This document shows positions 1 to 11,008 of a stretch of DNA of 64,000 nucleotides, in pieces. Position 1 is the first letter of the stretch; each line of letters starts with the position of its first letter. The notes under the pieces were generated by a model. The model was not told the origin of the DNA, searched no databases, and saw only the letters and a program-made list of their open reading frames with translations. The stretch is from Sphaeramia orbicularis (taxonomy: Eukaryota; Chordata; Actinopteri; Kurtiformes; Apogonidae): the NCBI RefSeq assembly GCF_902148855.1, contig NC_043959.1:15681790-15745789 (forward strand), given 5' to 3'. A program made the position numbers and the translations under genes.

Positions 1-295
1 CAAACAAACTAGAATAAAAATACAGTTTTTTAAAAGAAGGAACTGACTCTGAATTTTCATGATTTAACTAAAAAGTCTTGGATCTTTCAGTCGTTAAATC
101 TAGTTCAACATTCACTGTTGTTTCTTACTAAGACAGTTAGATTTTGTTCAGATGCAGAACATCTGACAGTTTTCCTCCTGGTTTGTGCAGAAAAGCCTCC
201 GTCTGTTTTGGGTTTTTTGGTCTGTGATAGAACTCCAGTTCAGTTTGTTCATTTGTCAGCTGGTGTTGGTTTGGCTCCGTCTGCGGTGGACTTAC

Positions 296-405
296 CTCCA
301 GTTTGGCACATGAGCGTCGTAGTCCCAGTACTCGCGGTTCTTCTGCGTGTTCACGTCGGTGTAAACCCGAGCCTTGCTGCTGGCCGGCGTCGTGGATCCG
401 GGCAT
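296..405 (-). CDS. csnk2a2: casein kinase 2 alpha-prime catalytic subunit, first coding exon (partial gene)
   Basis: This exon encodes the amino end of a CK2 catalytic subunit, a constitutive Ser/Thr kinase of nucleus and cytoplasm. The start at 405 gives [20 protein letters not shown], followed by [13 protein letters not shown]. This is the hallmark N-terminal segment of CK2 alpha/alpha-prime (ARVY..VN, REYWDY..HV), and the MPG start fits alpha-prime better than alpha (MSGP). The exon ends AAC TGG AG and is followed by a good donor (GTAAG at 295-291, minus strand), leaving phase 2. The kinase domain exons would lie to the left, outside the window. The open frame continues upstream of 405 but loses family similarity, so 405 is preferred as start. 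The sequence to its right (406-640) is CpG-rich, as expected of the promoter or 5' UTR. The alpha-prime versus alpha choice rests on a few residues plus the znf319 neighbour. Confidence 0.85.
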
Positions 406-650
406 CGCTCTGTGTCCAGGACTGGCTCCTCCTCCTAAAGTGCAGCTGGTTCGGTACCTGAAGGCGGCGCACCGACTCTGCAGAATGTGCGGCTCTAAGA
501 CGGTGGCGCCGTGCTTCGCATTGGCGTCGGCGGCCGAAGCGTTGAGCTGAGGGGCGTCGGACCGGTCCGATGCGGCGGCGGTGCAGACGGACAGAGCTAC
601 GAAGAACGATGGAGACACGCCCCTGAACAGGAAGTGAGTCAGGAAGGGAT
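406..650 (-). promoter_or_regulatory. CpG-rich 5' UTR/promoter region of csnk2a2
   Basis: The bases just upstream of the csnk2a2 start carry many CpG dinucleotides (for example GGCGTCGGCGGCCGAAGCG near 520) against an AT-rich background. This suggests an unmethylated CpG promoter or 5' UTR. No TATA box is evident. A CAG at about 625 on the minus strand could also be an acceptor for an upstream noncoding exon, so the exact start of transcription is not resolved. Confidence 0.45.
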
Positions 651-709
651 GAAGACCCGCCAGCTGCACAAATAGAACCAGAATCAAAGCAATAACAGAC
701 CATCACTCT

Positions 710-870
710 GACCCTTTAACACTTTAATAACCCTTTAACCCATTAACAATTTAATAACCCTTAAACACTTTAATAACACTAACACTTTAACCCATTAATC
801 CATTAATACTTTAACCCATTAACACTTGAACCTTTTGACCCTTTAACTCATTAACCCTTTAATCAGTCCA
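710..870. repeat. degenerate TTAACCC/TTTAACA tandem repeat
   Basis: Variants of CTTTAACCCATTAACA and TTTAATAACC recur over about 160 bases. The array is low complexity and has no coding content. Confidence 0.6.
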
Positions 871-1014
871 GGTCTAAATAATCAATACAAACAAATTAAA
901 CATGTTTCCTCAAATGTCTTCTTTTATTCAAAAAAACATGTAGATGTTTTTCAGAAGCGGGTAATTAATTAATTAGTTAGAAACTAATGATTCTAGACAT
1001 CAAACTGTAGCACT

Positions 1015-1519
1015 GTGGAGGATGAGGAGGAGCAGCAGGAGGAGGAAGATAAAGGAGAGGAGGAGGAGTAGCAGGAGGAGAGGGGGAGGAAGATAAAGGA
1101 GACGAGGAGTAGCAGGAGGAGGAGGATAAAGGAGAGGAGGAGGAGTAGCAGGAGGAGAGGGGGAGGAAGATAAAGGAAACAAGGAGTAGCAGGAGGAGGA
1201 GGAGGAAGATAAAGGAGAGGAGGAGGAGTAGCAGGAGGAGAGGGGGAGGAGGATAAAGGAGATGAGGAGTTGCAGGAGGAAGATAAAGGAGAGGAGAAAG
1301 AGCAGCAGGAGAGGAGGAGCAGCAGGAGGAGAGGAGGAGGAGTAGCAGGAGAGGAGGAGGAGGAAGATAAAGGAGAGGAGGAGCAGCAGGAGGAAGATAA
1401 AGGAGAGAAGGAGTAGCATGAGGAGAGGAGGAGGAAGATAAAGGAGAGGAGGAGGAGTAGCAGGAGGAAAATAGAGGAGGGGAGGAGTAGCAGGAGGAGA
1501 TAGAGCAGAGGAGGAGTAG
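1015..1519. repeat. purine-rich GGA minisatellite (about 0.5 kb)
   Basis: This is an almost pure A/G strand made of GAGGAGGAGTAGCAGGAG and GAAGATAAAGGAGAGG modules in irregular tandem order. Two overlapping open frames on the minus strand (Leu/Ser/Pro only) arise from the repeat and are not genes. Long polypurine tracts of this kind can adopt triplex structure. Confidence 0.85.
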
Positions 1520-1647
1520 ACAGATTGGCCATCTCTCTCTCTCTGCTCAGTAGGACTGTGCATTTCTGTGGAAAACTGTTGCTTACCATTTATTCCACTG
1601 TGTAATGTTTGTTTTCTTGTTGTTGGTAATTGAGTTCTGCCACCACT

Positions 1648-1700
1648 GATTATTATCATTATTACTATTATTATTAGTAGTAGTAGTAGTAGTAGTAGCA
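1648..1700. repeat. ATT/AGT trinucleotide microsatellite
   Basis: A run of ATT units changes to about ten AGT units. Confidence 0.8.
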
Positions 1701-1800
1701 GTATTTGTATATCATTGTTATGACTATTACTGTTATCACTTTATTATAACTTTTATCCTGTAATTATCTATATTGTTTTGTTATTTTTTTGTGTGTATAT

Positions 1801-1894
1801 TCGGTGTTTGCGCTGCTTTTGGAACCTCAATTTCCTGAGGGCTCTGATCAAAGGATCAATAAAGACCTGATCTAATCTGATCTAATCTAATCTA
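1801..1894 (+). mobile_element. 3' end of a LINE or SINE with (TCTAA)n tail
   Basis: The stretch reads AATTTCCTGAGGGC, then GATCAATAAAG, then degenerate TCTAA/TCTGATCTAA units. This is the typical 3' terminus of teleost L2-type LINEs and the SINEs that share their tails. Only the tail is recognisable. Whether more of the element lies upstream (1560-1800) cannot be told by eye. Confidence 0.5.
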
Positions 1895-1899
1895 CTGTT

Positions 1900-4440
1900 C
1901 AGTGCATCTGTAGAACAAATAAAGGACATTAAATCACAGATGTATGTTCACTAAGGACGTCGTCACAGTGTTCTGGATAAAGTGTTTCTTTGTTTTCTCA
2001 TCAAAACAAAAAAACAACACATTTAAATAAGTCTGACATCGTTGTTATGAATTAGACTCTGGTGAAAAACAAAAACATAGAGGTGGAACTGCGGGATTTA
2101 AATATAGGTTTGGTTTATTTAACATGGACCATGCACAGAAAACATCAAACTCATGTGAGAAAAGATGCATCAAAGCAAATCTGAACACAAGCAGGAGGTC
2201 GACACAAACATCACACAAGGAAAACACATGAACATCCATGGTTCTAAATGTGTCCAAACACTCCAGACGTCAACATTCAACAACAGACTGAAACTGATGG
2301 ATCTGCTCGTATAGTCTGTTAATCACATCTGTTTCCGATCAGTGGCCACATGTCGATCAGACGACATTAAACCCACAGTTTTCACCACAGTATCTATTCC
2401 TGTATACGACTACATTAGTCCAATGGAACTGGACCTGAGTGTCCACTTCTATGACCACATGAGGTTTATGTTTCTCTATTTTGTACATGTGATAAAACAA
2501 ACTTTTCACCACATTCCATCGGTCACATATTAATAAAAAACAATAAATAAATGAAGTATAAACAGATGAACAGCTTTTAAGGCCAACAAATGTAAATGAA
2601 ACAAAGCTACACTGTCAAAAACAAAAAGAGGAATATTTAATATAAATCTGTCTGTAAAGTTAAATGGGTCAGATCCAGCACTCACATAGGCACAAGGTTA
2701 CTGTTCAATGACTTGTAAGTTTTTAAATGACACATATAAGTTTATTAGATATTTCTGTGTAGGTATTAATAAGTTCTTTAAATGGTGTGTGATAAATAGT
2801 TCACTTTATTATGTGAAAATGACAAAAACCTGCCCAATCACGCAGGTGCTGGGGTTTAAGCCAAAGTGGAGAACATGCTGTTCCTGTTCCATTGTTGTTC
2901 TAAATGGACGCTGGTATTTTACAGAACGTGTTAACATACAAGACTGACCATTTTTGTAGCAAAATATTGATTAACCGGATGAATTAGAGTGAAAACACTC
3001 AGTTGTGTAGTCACAGGCCTAATAACCAACATTTAATAGACTTAATTACTGAATAAAAATCCACTAATCCATAATTATTTTTGATTTATTATGCATAAAA
3101 AGTAAATAAAACAATAACAAATACACTTTGGTAATAATTTTGATAAAATAATGAATATACAGAACCAAAGCATCACTGTTCTAACTCTGCTCCATGTTTT
3201 AAAGGTTTCTGATTGGCTCACACCATTTTATAATTGTTCATGTTCAGTTTCGTGATTTGAACCTTATAGACAGGTGAATGTGTGCAGCCCATTCCTGAAC
3301 TCAGCCTTTGTTAACTTCAGTGGTTCTGGTTCTGGTTGAGGAGGATGGTTCTGGGGTCTGACCTTCAGTCAACACAGACTGTTTACTGGTTCAGTGTCTT
3401 TGGCAGGAGGAAAACCACCAGCATTAGCATTACCATTAGCACATGCTCACTTTCCCTTCATCTGACCCAAATATAATTAAGGATGTGGGGGTGATTACAG
3501 ATATGTCGACTAAAACAGAAGAGACAAAAAAACCAAAACAGATGGAACAGTCAAGGAGTTTAAGAACTGAAGGGAACTATTCCAGTGATTTTCTGACTAA
3601 TGTCATTATATCAGACTAAATCGGTGCCAACATCCTGATAAAAACCACAATCTCAGCCCCTGAACTGTCCACAAACCTGTGGAAACACAGACCACCTGGA
3701 ACCCAACATCAAACTACTGTTAAAAACATGGAAGCTGAGTTGTATTTTTAGATTATTTGTTCTTTAATTTCTTTACCTCTTAATTTCCAACAGAACAAAA
3801 TCAAAGACAAGTTCTGCAGTTGTTCACACAAAACATTTAGACATTAAATAGAAATGTACAACACGTTTAATAAATCACTTTGTTTCGTTTGCATTTTCTA
3901 AAATAAACTATTTTTAATTTAGGAGTTTAATGAACAGATGATGATGAGAATAAAAACCTCAAAACACAATTAAATATAAGCTCACAGTTCAGTCCTAATG
4001 TGTCATGTTAACATGTTCTGGTATCATCTGTTTGCTCTTTGTATTTTTTATGTGTAAATGAATAAACCATGAGACCAACCAGCCAAATACTGGGTTCACT
4101 CAGATTATGAAATAATAACTGCAATGTCATTTAAATGTCTTCCACTTACCTGTTTTTTTTTTTTAATCTTCATGCAGTTGAATGTAATAAAAACACAAAA
4201 CATTTATTCAACTTTACCTACATATTCATATTAACTATTTCCTACAGTTCACTGCAAATATAAACGCTGCGTTTAATCTTTAATTCGTGTCGATGTTTGT
4301 GTGAATAATTTCACCAGTGAACCGTCTGTTAATGTTTTGATATCTGAATTATACTCAGATAATTCAAGTATAAATAACTGGACGTTTTCGAGGCTCATTC
4401 CTGTTAGTTTCATCATTAAATTAACATCTGGAGCAGAGGA
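1900..4440. other. gene-free AT-rich stretch upstream of csnk2a2
   Basis: Only short, repeat-free open frames with no recognisable protein similarity are present. No exon-like conserved coding was seen. The stretch could hold csnk2a2 upstream noncoding exons or intron, which are not identifiable by eye. Confidence 0.4.
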
Positions 4441-4900
4441 CAGCGTTAGCACAGAGCTAACGGCTACCTAGCATCATTTCAGTTGGCTTCTGCTAGCAAA
4501 ACAAAAACATTTAAAACAGTAAAAGCCACGGGATAAAACAGATGAATGTTGGTAAAATGTGAACTAAATGCATACAACTGTTAAACTCCGTCACAGTTTG
4601 TTTCAGAGGACGTTTATGAACAGTCATCCTCCATAACGAAGCTAATGCTAACGGCTAACGGCGGCTAATGCTAACCTCGTCGTGGACAGCTGTCGCGGGG
4701 CCACGGGTCCGTGGACTTCGGCTCCAGTACCGTCCACCGCCCGAGGGATCGATCAGCCGCCGAGGCAGGAGGCTAACGTCAAAGTCTGAGTTTGGAGAAA
4801 ATAATGAATCAGCTCAGAGGCAGCTAGAGCCGAAGCTAACCTCTGCGGCAAAGTTCACCCGGAAATGAATCAGCGAAACCGGAAGAACGCTCACGCAGCC
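4440..4900. promoter_or_regulatory. GC-rich, GCTAAC-repeat-bearing candidate promoter
   Basis: An isolated CpG-rich patch (4640-4900) lies in AT-rich DNA and carries clustered GCTAAC/GCTAATGC motifs (4455-4480 and 4640-4680). It resembles the znf319 and psmd13 promoter patches. It may be an alternative or upstream csnk2a2 promoter, or the start of an unannotated noncoding transcript. The 66-residue plus-strand frame here has no recognisable similarity. Confidence 0.35.
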
Positions 4901-5399
4901 CGCGGTAATCAATACCAATTAAAAAGAATCAATACAGCCCCAGGATCCATCCCACTTCCGCTTATTCATGTAGTTTAATTATGTGTTTTGTTTTGGTTTT
5001 TTTTTTACTAACAAGGATTTTTTTCCGTTTTATTCAGAGATTTTTTTTATTCATTTTATTTAACTAAACTGTTACGTAAATATGTGATTAATGTGTCCCA
5101 TTTTACACCAGTTTCTTTTAAACAGACATCATTAAACACTTTTCTGTTCTTATTCTTGTCAAAATTTCACAGATGCATCAGGTAAAACGTTATACAAACA
5201 TACAAACCAATAAATAAGAGGTTAAAGTGCACAAATTGTTGATTTTTATTGACATACATTTGAACTGTTAACTTTTTTGCCCTCTGGTGTAACTCTGATG
5301 ACTGTGGTGTTTCTGTATTAATTTAAGTTATAAAAAAAATAATAACTTTAAAATGACTAATCCTGTCATGAAACTGAACAGTCTTTTCCAGTCCAATCT

Positions 5400-5715
5400 C
5401 TCATTAACTGAACATAAACGCAGTGTATCTATCCACTGTCATTGATCCAACTCCATGGGTTTTACTGGTAAATCAATGTTGGAGAAGATGATGGTGTTTC
5501 AATGGTAACTACGGAGCCTCTGAACGTCCAAATATGGTCATATCTGATGACCATGAAAAGATGAAGAACTGTATTTTACACTAATTATTGACATGGATTG
5601 ATAGGATTAGTGGATCAACAGGTATTAAACAGTTTAGATCAGTAGATGGTTTAGGTTAAAGGTAGACGTTTGGGTCTTTAAGGGTTAAAGGCGGACGTTT
5701 GGGTCTCTAAAGGTT
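5400..5715 (+). mobile_element. interspersed repeat family A, copy 1 (TTAACCCTTAAAGA-ended)
   Basis: About 300 bp match copies at 23,687-24,122 (inverted) and 38,905-39,168. The shared core includes CCACTGTCATTGATCCAACT, TGGGTTTTACTGGT and TCATATCTGATGACCATGAA. The right end is TCTTTAAGGGTTAA. The TTAA-bearing ends suggest a nonautonomous DNA transposon. The left end of this copy has diverged. Confidence 0.6.
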
Positions 5716-6296
5716 AACTACCTCAGGGTTCCCACTCCTTTTTAAGCTTGACATTTCCATGGTTTTCTGAAGGTGATGAGGAAGATCCACATCAGAGTCA
5801 ATAATAAACAGCCTTTTCATTTTTGTTTTCAATTTCACTTCGAATACTCAGATATTTTTGTAACAGACTGTAATTTGTAATTGTTTCAGTTTAATAATGA
5901 ACAAAACCAGCTCAGACCCCTGGCGTGGACTCTGTTTTCTAAAACTCACTGGTTTAGTGAAGTTCATTACAGACAAAATGACAAAACACATGAACAGATT
6001 TATCAAACATCTGCAACAGGATAAAGACATAAACCTGGTAAAAACAGACCAAGTGTAACATGAATGTGGACACAGAACCAGATGGACCAACCAGAACTGG
6101 GTCCTTCCATCCACAGAACCTTCCATGTTCCTCAGGACATGGAACCCTGTTTAAAGAGGAACCTTCTGACACTGAGAAGACGTTAGTTCAAGTTCCACAT
6201 TCAGCCCAGTTTCATCTAAAGTGGATCAGAACCAGCTGAATAAGAACAGAATAACTTAGAAATAATGACAAATACAAGTTTTTGTCTGTTTTAGTA

Positions 6297-6300
<4 letters not shown>

Positions 6301-6387
<87 letters not shown>
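6301..6387. repeat. poly-A followed by (AT)n microsatellite
   Basis: About 14 A residues are followed by about 36 AT dinucleotides. Confidence 0.95.
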
Positions 6388-6395
<8 letters not shown>

Positions 6396-6714
6396 GAAAA
6401 TATGTACATTTACAAACTATCCAAAAAAGTTGTAAATAACCTGAAAAAAACTGAAATTTCTTTAGAAAAAAATCTAATTTTAAAAATATTCTGTTTCAAT
6501 GTGTCATTTCTACATGTTTATTACAGATCAGACACAAAAACACAAAACATTTAATAATAGACACAATATTGGTGTCTGAAGTGTCTTTAGACATGTCATG
6601 TTGTTCATATTTGTTCAGATTACTCAGATTTTATTCTTAAAGGATAATTTATAAATGTAAATATTTTGATCATTTTATGAGCTTTTTTTGGACAAAAACA
6701 GAGAAACCTTTGTA

Positions 6715-6925
6715 TTTGTCATTATTTACAGGTCATTCTAGTATTTTCCAGGTCTGATCCACTTTAGACCAAAGCATGTCTGTATGTGGAACCTGAACTA
6801 AAATCATACTATCTTCAGTGTAATTTTTGAATTTCACAAATTCATCCAACAAGCCCAACTGGACCCTTTGAGGGCCAGCTCTGGCCCATGGGCCGTCTGT
6901 TGGACCCCTGTGTTCGACGGTGGAC
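6715..6925 (+). mobile_element. nonautonomous hAT-like repeat family B, copy 1
   Basis: The TGGAACCTGAACTAAAATCA core and the end GGGCCGTCTGTTGGACCCCTG match the copies at 11,187-11,516 and, inverted, at 41,580-41,800. The GGCCCATGGGCC...GGACCCCTG terminus resembles the CAGGGGTGTC-type ends of teleost hAT MITEs. The 5' end of this copy is not clear. Confidence 0.5.
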
Positions 6926-6929
6926 AGTG

Positions 6930-7730
6930 AAGACACATCCACGGTGGGTCTCCATTAGGGTGGTTTATTTGAATCTGTATACAGTATGAACAGGAGTCTA
7001 TATGGTATCATATGTGTAATCTGATGCTTCAGTCCACCTACTCTGGTTCCCTTTGACTTTTGACCCCTCAACCTTCTTCTTTTTGTTAAATATACTGCAG
7101 AGGTTGTACAGAGTAGAAATCCATACAGTCAGTAACGTCTTTCATGTCCTCAGGCCTGATGTTTGAGGCTGCGTTCGGGTCTTTGAGGACCTGAGTACGA
7201 AGGCCGGCGGGTCGGTTCCCAAAAATAAAGACACGTCAGATCTACGACACGCCGCCGCCGATTGCAAACCTGGTGAGAGTCTGTGGGAAATGAAACTGAC
7301 GGCCACGTTGTCAGCAGCGAATACAAAAGCAGATAACGTAAGCACTATACGTGTTCCATAAGCGTATACACACCATCTCTAGTAGAACAGGAGACTATGG
7401 CAGGGATCAGTAGTCATAAATAGAACAATGTGCACCTTCTACTGCACATGTCAGTGTGTGGACCACATGACGGGTTAGTTCCCTACATGTCTGATCAATA
7501 CAAAGATGCAACGACACAGATTTTATAGGACACAGGCTATACATGTTCACAACTCCACGGCTTTTTTCTTCTTAGGATGTTTCCCTAAATAAACAAAACT
7601 ATAATACAACAGTGATATTAAAGAGTGATAAATATTCATGCACAAACAGATGAGTCTAAACTACGTCTACTATGTGAAAAGATAAACTGCTGCACAGGCC
7701 AGCCGCTGTAGACGATGGACGGGGGGGTGG
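6930..7730. other. gene-free stretch downstream of znf319
   Basis: No coding similarity or tandem repeat stands out. The stretch is possibly intergenic between csnk2a2 and znf319. Confidence 0.3.
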
Positions 7731-7761
7731 GGGGGACCAACAGAAAAACACCAGATCAGAA

Positions 7762-8133
7762 TGGAAGGAGGGAAGGAAGGAAGGAGAGAAGGGAGGGAAG
7801 GAGGTCAGGAAGGAAAGAGGAGGGAAGGAAGGAGGGAAGTAAAGAGAAAAGGAGGGAAGGAAGGAAGGAGAGAAGGGAAGGAAGGAAGGAAGGAAGGAGA
7901 GAAGGAAGGAAGGAAGGCACATGGACTCCAGAGGAGATGAAATACGAGCACATGGCCGAGGTCCTGGTGAAGTTGAACGAAAACAGACCATCACATGCAA
8001 CCCCAGAAGAAGAGGAAGAAGAGGAGGAAGAAGAAGAAAGGGAGGAAGAGAAAAAGGATGAAGAGGTGGAGAAAGAAGAGAAGGAGGAAGATGAGGGAGA
8101 GGAAGAGGAGGAGGAAGAGGAGCCTCCTCCCTG
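7762..8133. repeat. GGAA and GAGGAA low-complexity purine tracts
   Basis: GGAA tetramers with AGGGA variants (7762-7918) are followed, after a short unique spacer, by GAA/GAG trimers (8008-8133). Glu/Lys/Arg- or Ser/Phe/Leu-rich open frames on both strands are products of the repeat. Confidence 0.9.
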
Positions 8134-9251
8134 ATGGAGACGAAGCCTCAGGATCTACTGATACTAAAACTCATTCAACAGAATTAAGGGGTTAATGATT
8201 GACAGATGGGGGCTGGCACAGGGGGCGGGGTCGACCGACTGCCTTCACACCTGATCGGATCGACGATCAATAATCTACAGACACTGAAATGACACAGTGA
8301 GGGCAGATTTAGTGGAGCTGACCCTGACCTTTGACCTGTGAACCCACTGGTGTGATGGTCATCAGTGTTTCTGATACATGTTCATTTCATGTGATCTTTG
8401 GTTTCAACTTCTTCAACTGTTCATGTTTGTGTGTCTTCAACATGACCTGAACTCCAGCTGGACTCAAACTGAGGCTGTGGTCATGAACGTCTGGAGGTTT
8501 TCAACACAGCGGAAGTGGAACAATCAGCGAAGAAGAGACAAGAAGAAAACGATCAAACAGGTGAAAGTGACACTTCAGCTCTGACGTTGGTAAAACTGAT
8601 GGAAACAGGAGGAAAACCAAAGACACACCTACATCAAACCAACAGGTTCTTCAGAAACACTGATGATCACACACTGGAAAAACCATCACATCCACACGGA
8701 AAAGTGAGGAAGCACAGAGTTCAGGATCAGTCCACCTCCACTTCCTGTTTTAGTTCAATAGAAGAAAGGTTGAATGTCTGTGTTTGGATCAGATCAGGGC
8801 TGCAGCATCCAACAGCAGAACTAAACAGAACACATTAAACTCATCTGATCCAAAAGACGAACCTGAAGAGGGAAGAAATAAGACCAACTGATGTCACATC
8901 AAATACCGACGATGGAACGTATGTCACATCAAGCTTTGAAAGTTTTGGAAAATCGGAGCATAAATATACATCTGATCCAAATTCAGTCTTACATTTTACC
9001 CATAATTCCATTCAACAAACGTTTAATAACAAACCATCTGTTCAACACATTCCCTTTGTTTTCACTGATTATTATTAGTATTAATATTAATATTAGTTTT
9101 AATACTGTGATGTTTCTGAGACTCTTCTACCGCTGCAGCCCTGTGTGTGTGTTTGTGTGTGTTCCTGGTACACGAAGTTCGGTTCTATGGGTTCTACTGC
9201 TCTTCCGATCTCTATCTCTGTGCTATCGGTCAACCCCTGTTGGTGCAGTGT

Positions 9252-10968
9252 TCATGGGATGCAGGGGGCTTCTGGGAAACTTTCGCCCTCAGCCGTGTGC
9301 TGCACCGTGTGCTCCTGCAGCGCCGCCAGGTCGACAAAGCGCTCTCCGCACCACACACACTTGAACTGCGTCTCTCTGGAGTGGACGCTCTGGTGTTTGG
9401 CCAGATGCTCACGCTGTTTGAAGCTCTTGTCACAGCTGGCACATTTGAAGGGTTTCTCTCCAGTGTGGACCCTCCGGTGGCGCTGCAGCTCCGACGAGTA
9501 CCGGAAGCGCTTCTCGCAGTCGGGACACTTGAGCGGCTTCTCGCGGGTTGGGTCGCAGCGGTGCTGGACGAACTCGGACGAAGACACGAAGCGCTTGTCA
9601 CACAGCGAGCACTTGAGAGGCTTCTCCGTGCAGTGAGAGTTCTGGTGGCGCTGTAGCGTCGAATTCTTTTTGTAACCTTTACCGCACACGTCGCATTTGT
9701 ATGGTTTTTCCACCTCGCCGCCGCACTTGTGCCGCAGCAGCTCCCCCGACTGGCTGAAGGACTTCTGGCAGGAGGCGCACTTGAACAGGCTCTCCATGCC
9801 ATGGACCTGCTGGTGGTAGAGCAGGTGGGACGGCTGCAGGAAGCCTTTGTCGCACAGGTTGCACTTAAAGGGCCGGTCTGCCGGGTTCTTGTGCGTGCGG
9901 CGGTGGCGTACGAGCGCGTACTGCTGCTTGAAGCTCATCTGACACTCCTCGCACTGGAACGGACGCTCCTCGGAGTGCGTGCGCTCATGCTGCCGCAGGT
10001 CGGATGGCCGCTTGAAGCTTTTCCCGCAGGAGCCGCAGCGGAATGGCCGCTCGCCTTCGGGCTGACACTGATGATGCAACAACTCCGACGACTCCTTAAA
10101 GTGCATCTCGCACAAATTGCACTTGAACAGGTGCTCGCCGGAGTGTGCGTACATGTGGCGTACGAGGTGGGAGCGGTGCTTGAAGCTCTTCTCACACACG
10201 GCGCACTTGTACGGCCGCTCGGAGCTGTGTGTGCGCTGGTGATGAGCCAGATGCGACGACTGGCTGAAGCTTTGTCGCACGTGTCGCATTTGTACGGCTT
10301 CTCGCCCGTGTGCACCCTCTCGTGGCGCGTCAGCTCCGACAGATGGCGAAAGGACTTGTGGCACACGGAGCACTTGTAGGGCCGGTCAGGGGCGGAGGCC
10401 TCGAATGCGGGCGGGGACGAGGCACTGATGGTGGCCCCTCCTGACGACTCCCCGGCAGAGGGCTGCTGGGGGTTGGCGGCCGACGAGGTGGGCGTGGCGT
10501 TGCCGGAGCCGGGTCGATACGTCTTCTCACAGATGGAGCACTTCATGGGGTTGTTGCCATTGCCGTGCGAGTTGTGATGCTGCGCCAGCGACGTGAGCAG
10601 AGAGAAGCCCATCTTACAGACGCCGCAGACGAAGGGCTTCTGCTCCACTTGGACACACTGGTGCTCCAGCAGGTCCGTGGCCTGGCTGAAGATCTTCATA
10701 CACTGGGTGCACTGGAACGAGCGGTCCTGACTCACCATGCACTGGTGCTCATGGGGGTTGGCCAGGTGGGAGATGTCATGACCACATGCCCCACATTTAT
10801 GACCTCGCTCACCCCCGACCTGCAGACACAGACAGATATACACTTAGTACTCAGAGGGACTCTGTAACGCACTAACACAGCCATGGACAAGTACTGCAGT
10901 ACATGTACTAAAATTCTCTGTTCTTATTTCTGTAGAACTGGTGTTTTATTCATATTGTTGTACTGACT

Positions 10969-11008
<40 letters not shown>

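Noticed and set aside
7715-8134. Glu/Lys-rich 139-codon frame
   Set aside because: It consists of GGAA and GAG simple repeats without flanking conserved coding.
9145-10379. Long plus-strand open frames (up to 216 codons) over znf319
   Set aside because: They are antisense shadows of the zinc-finger exon; the minus strand encodes regular C2H2 fingers.
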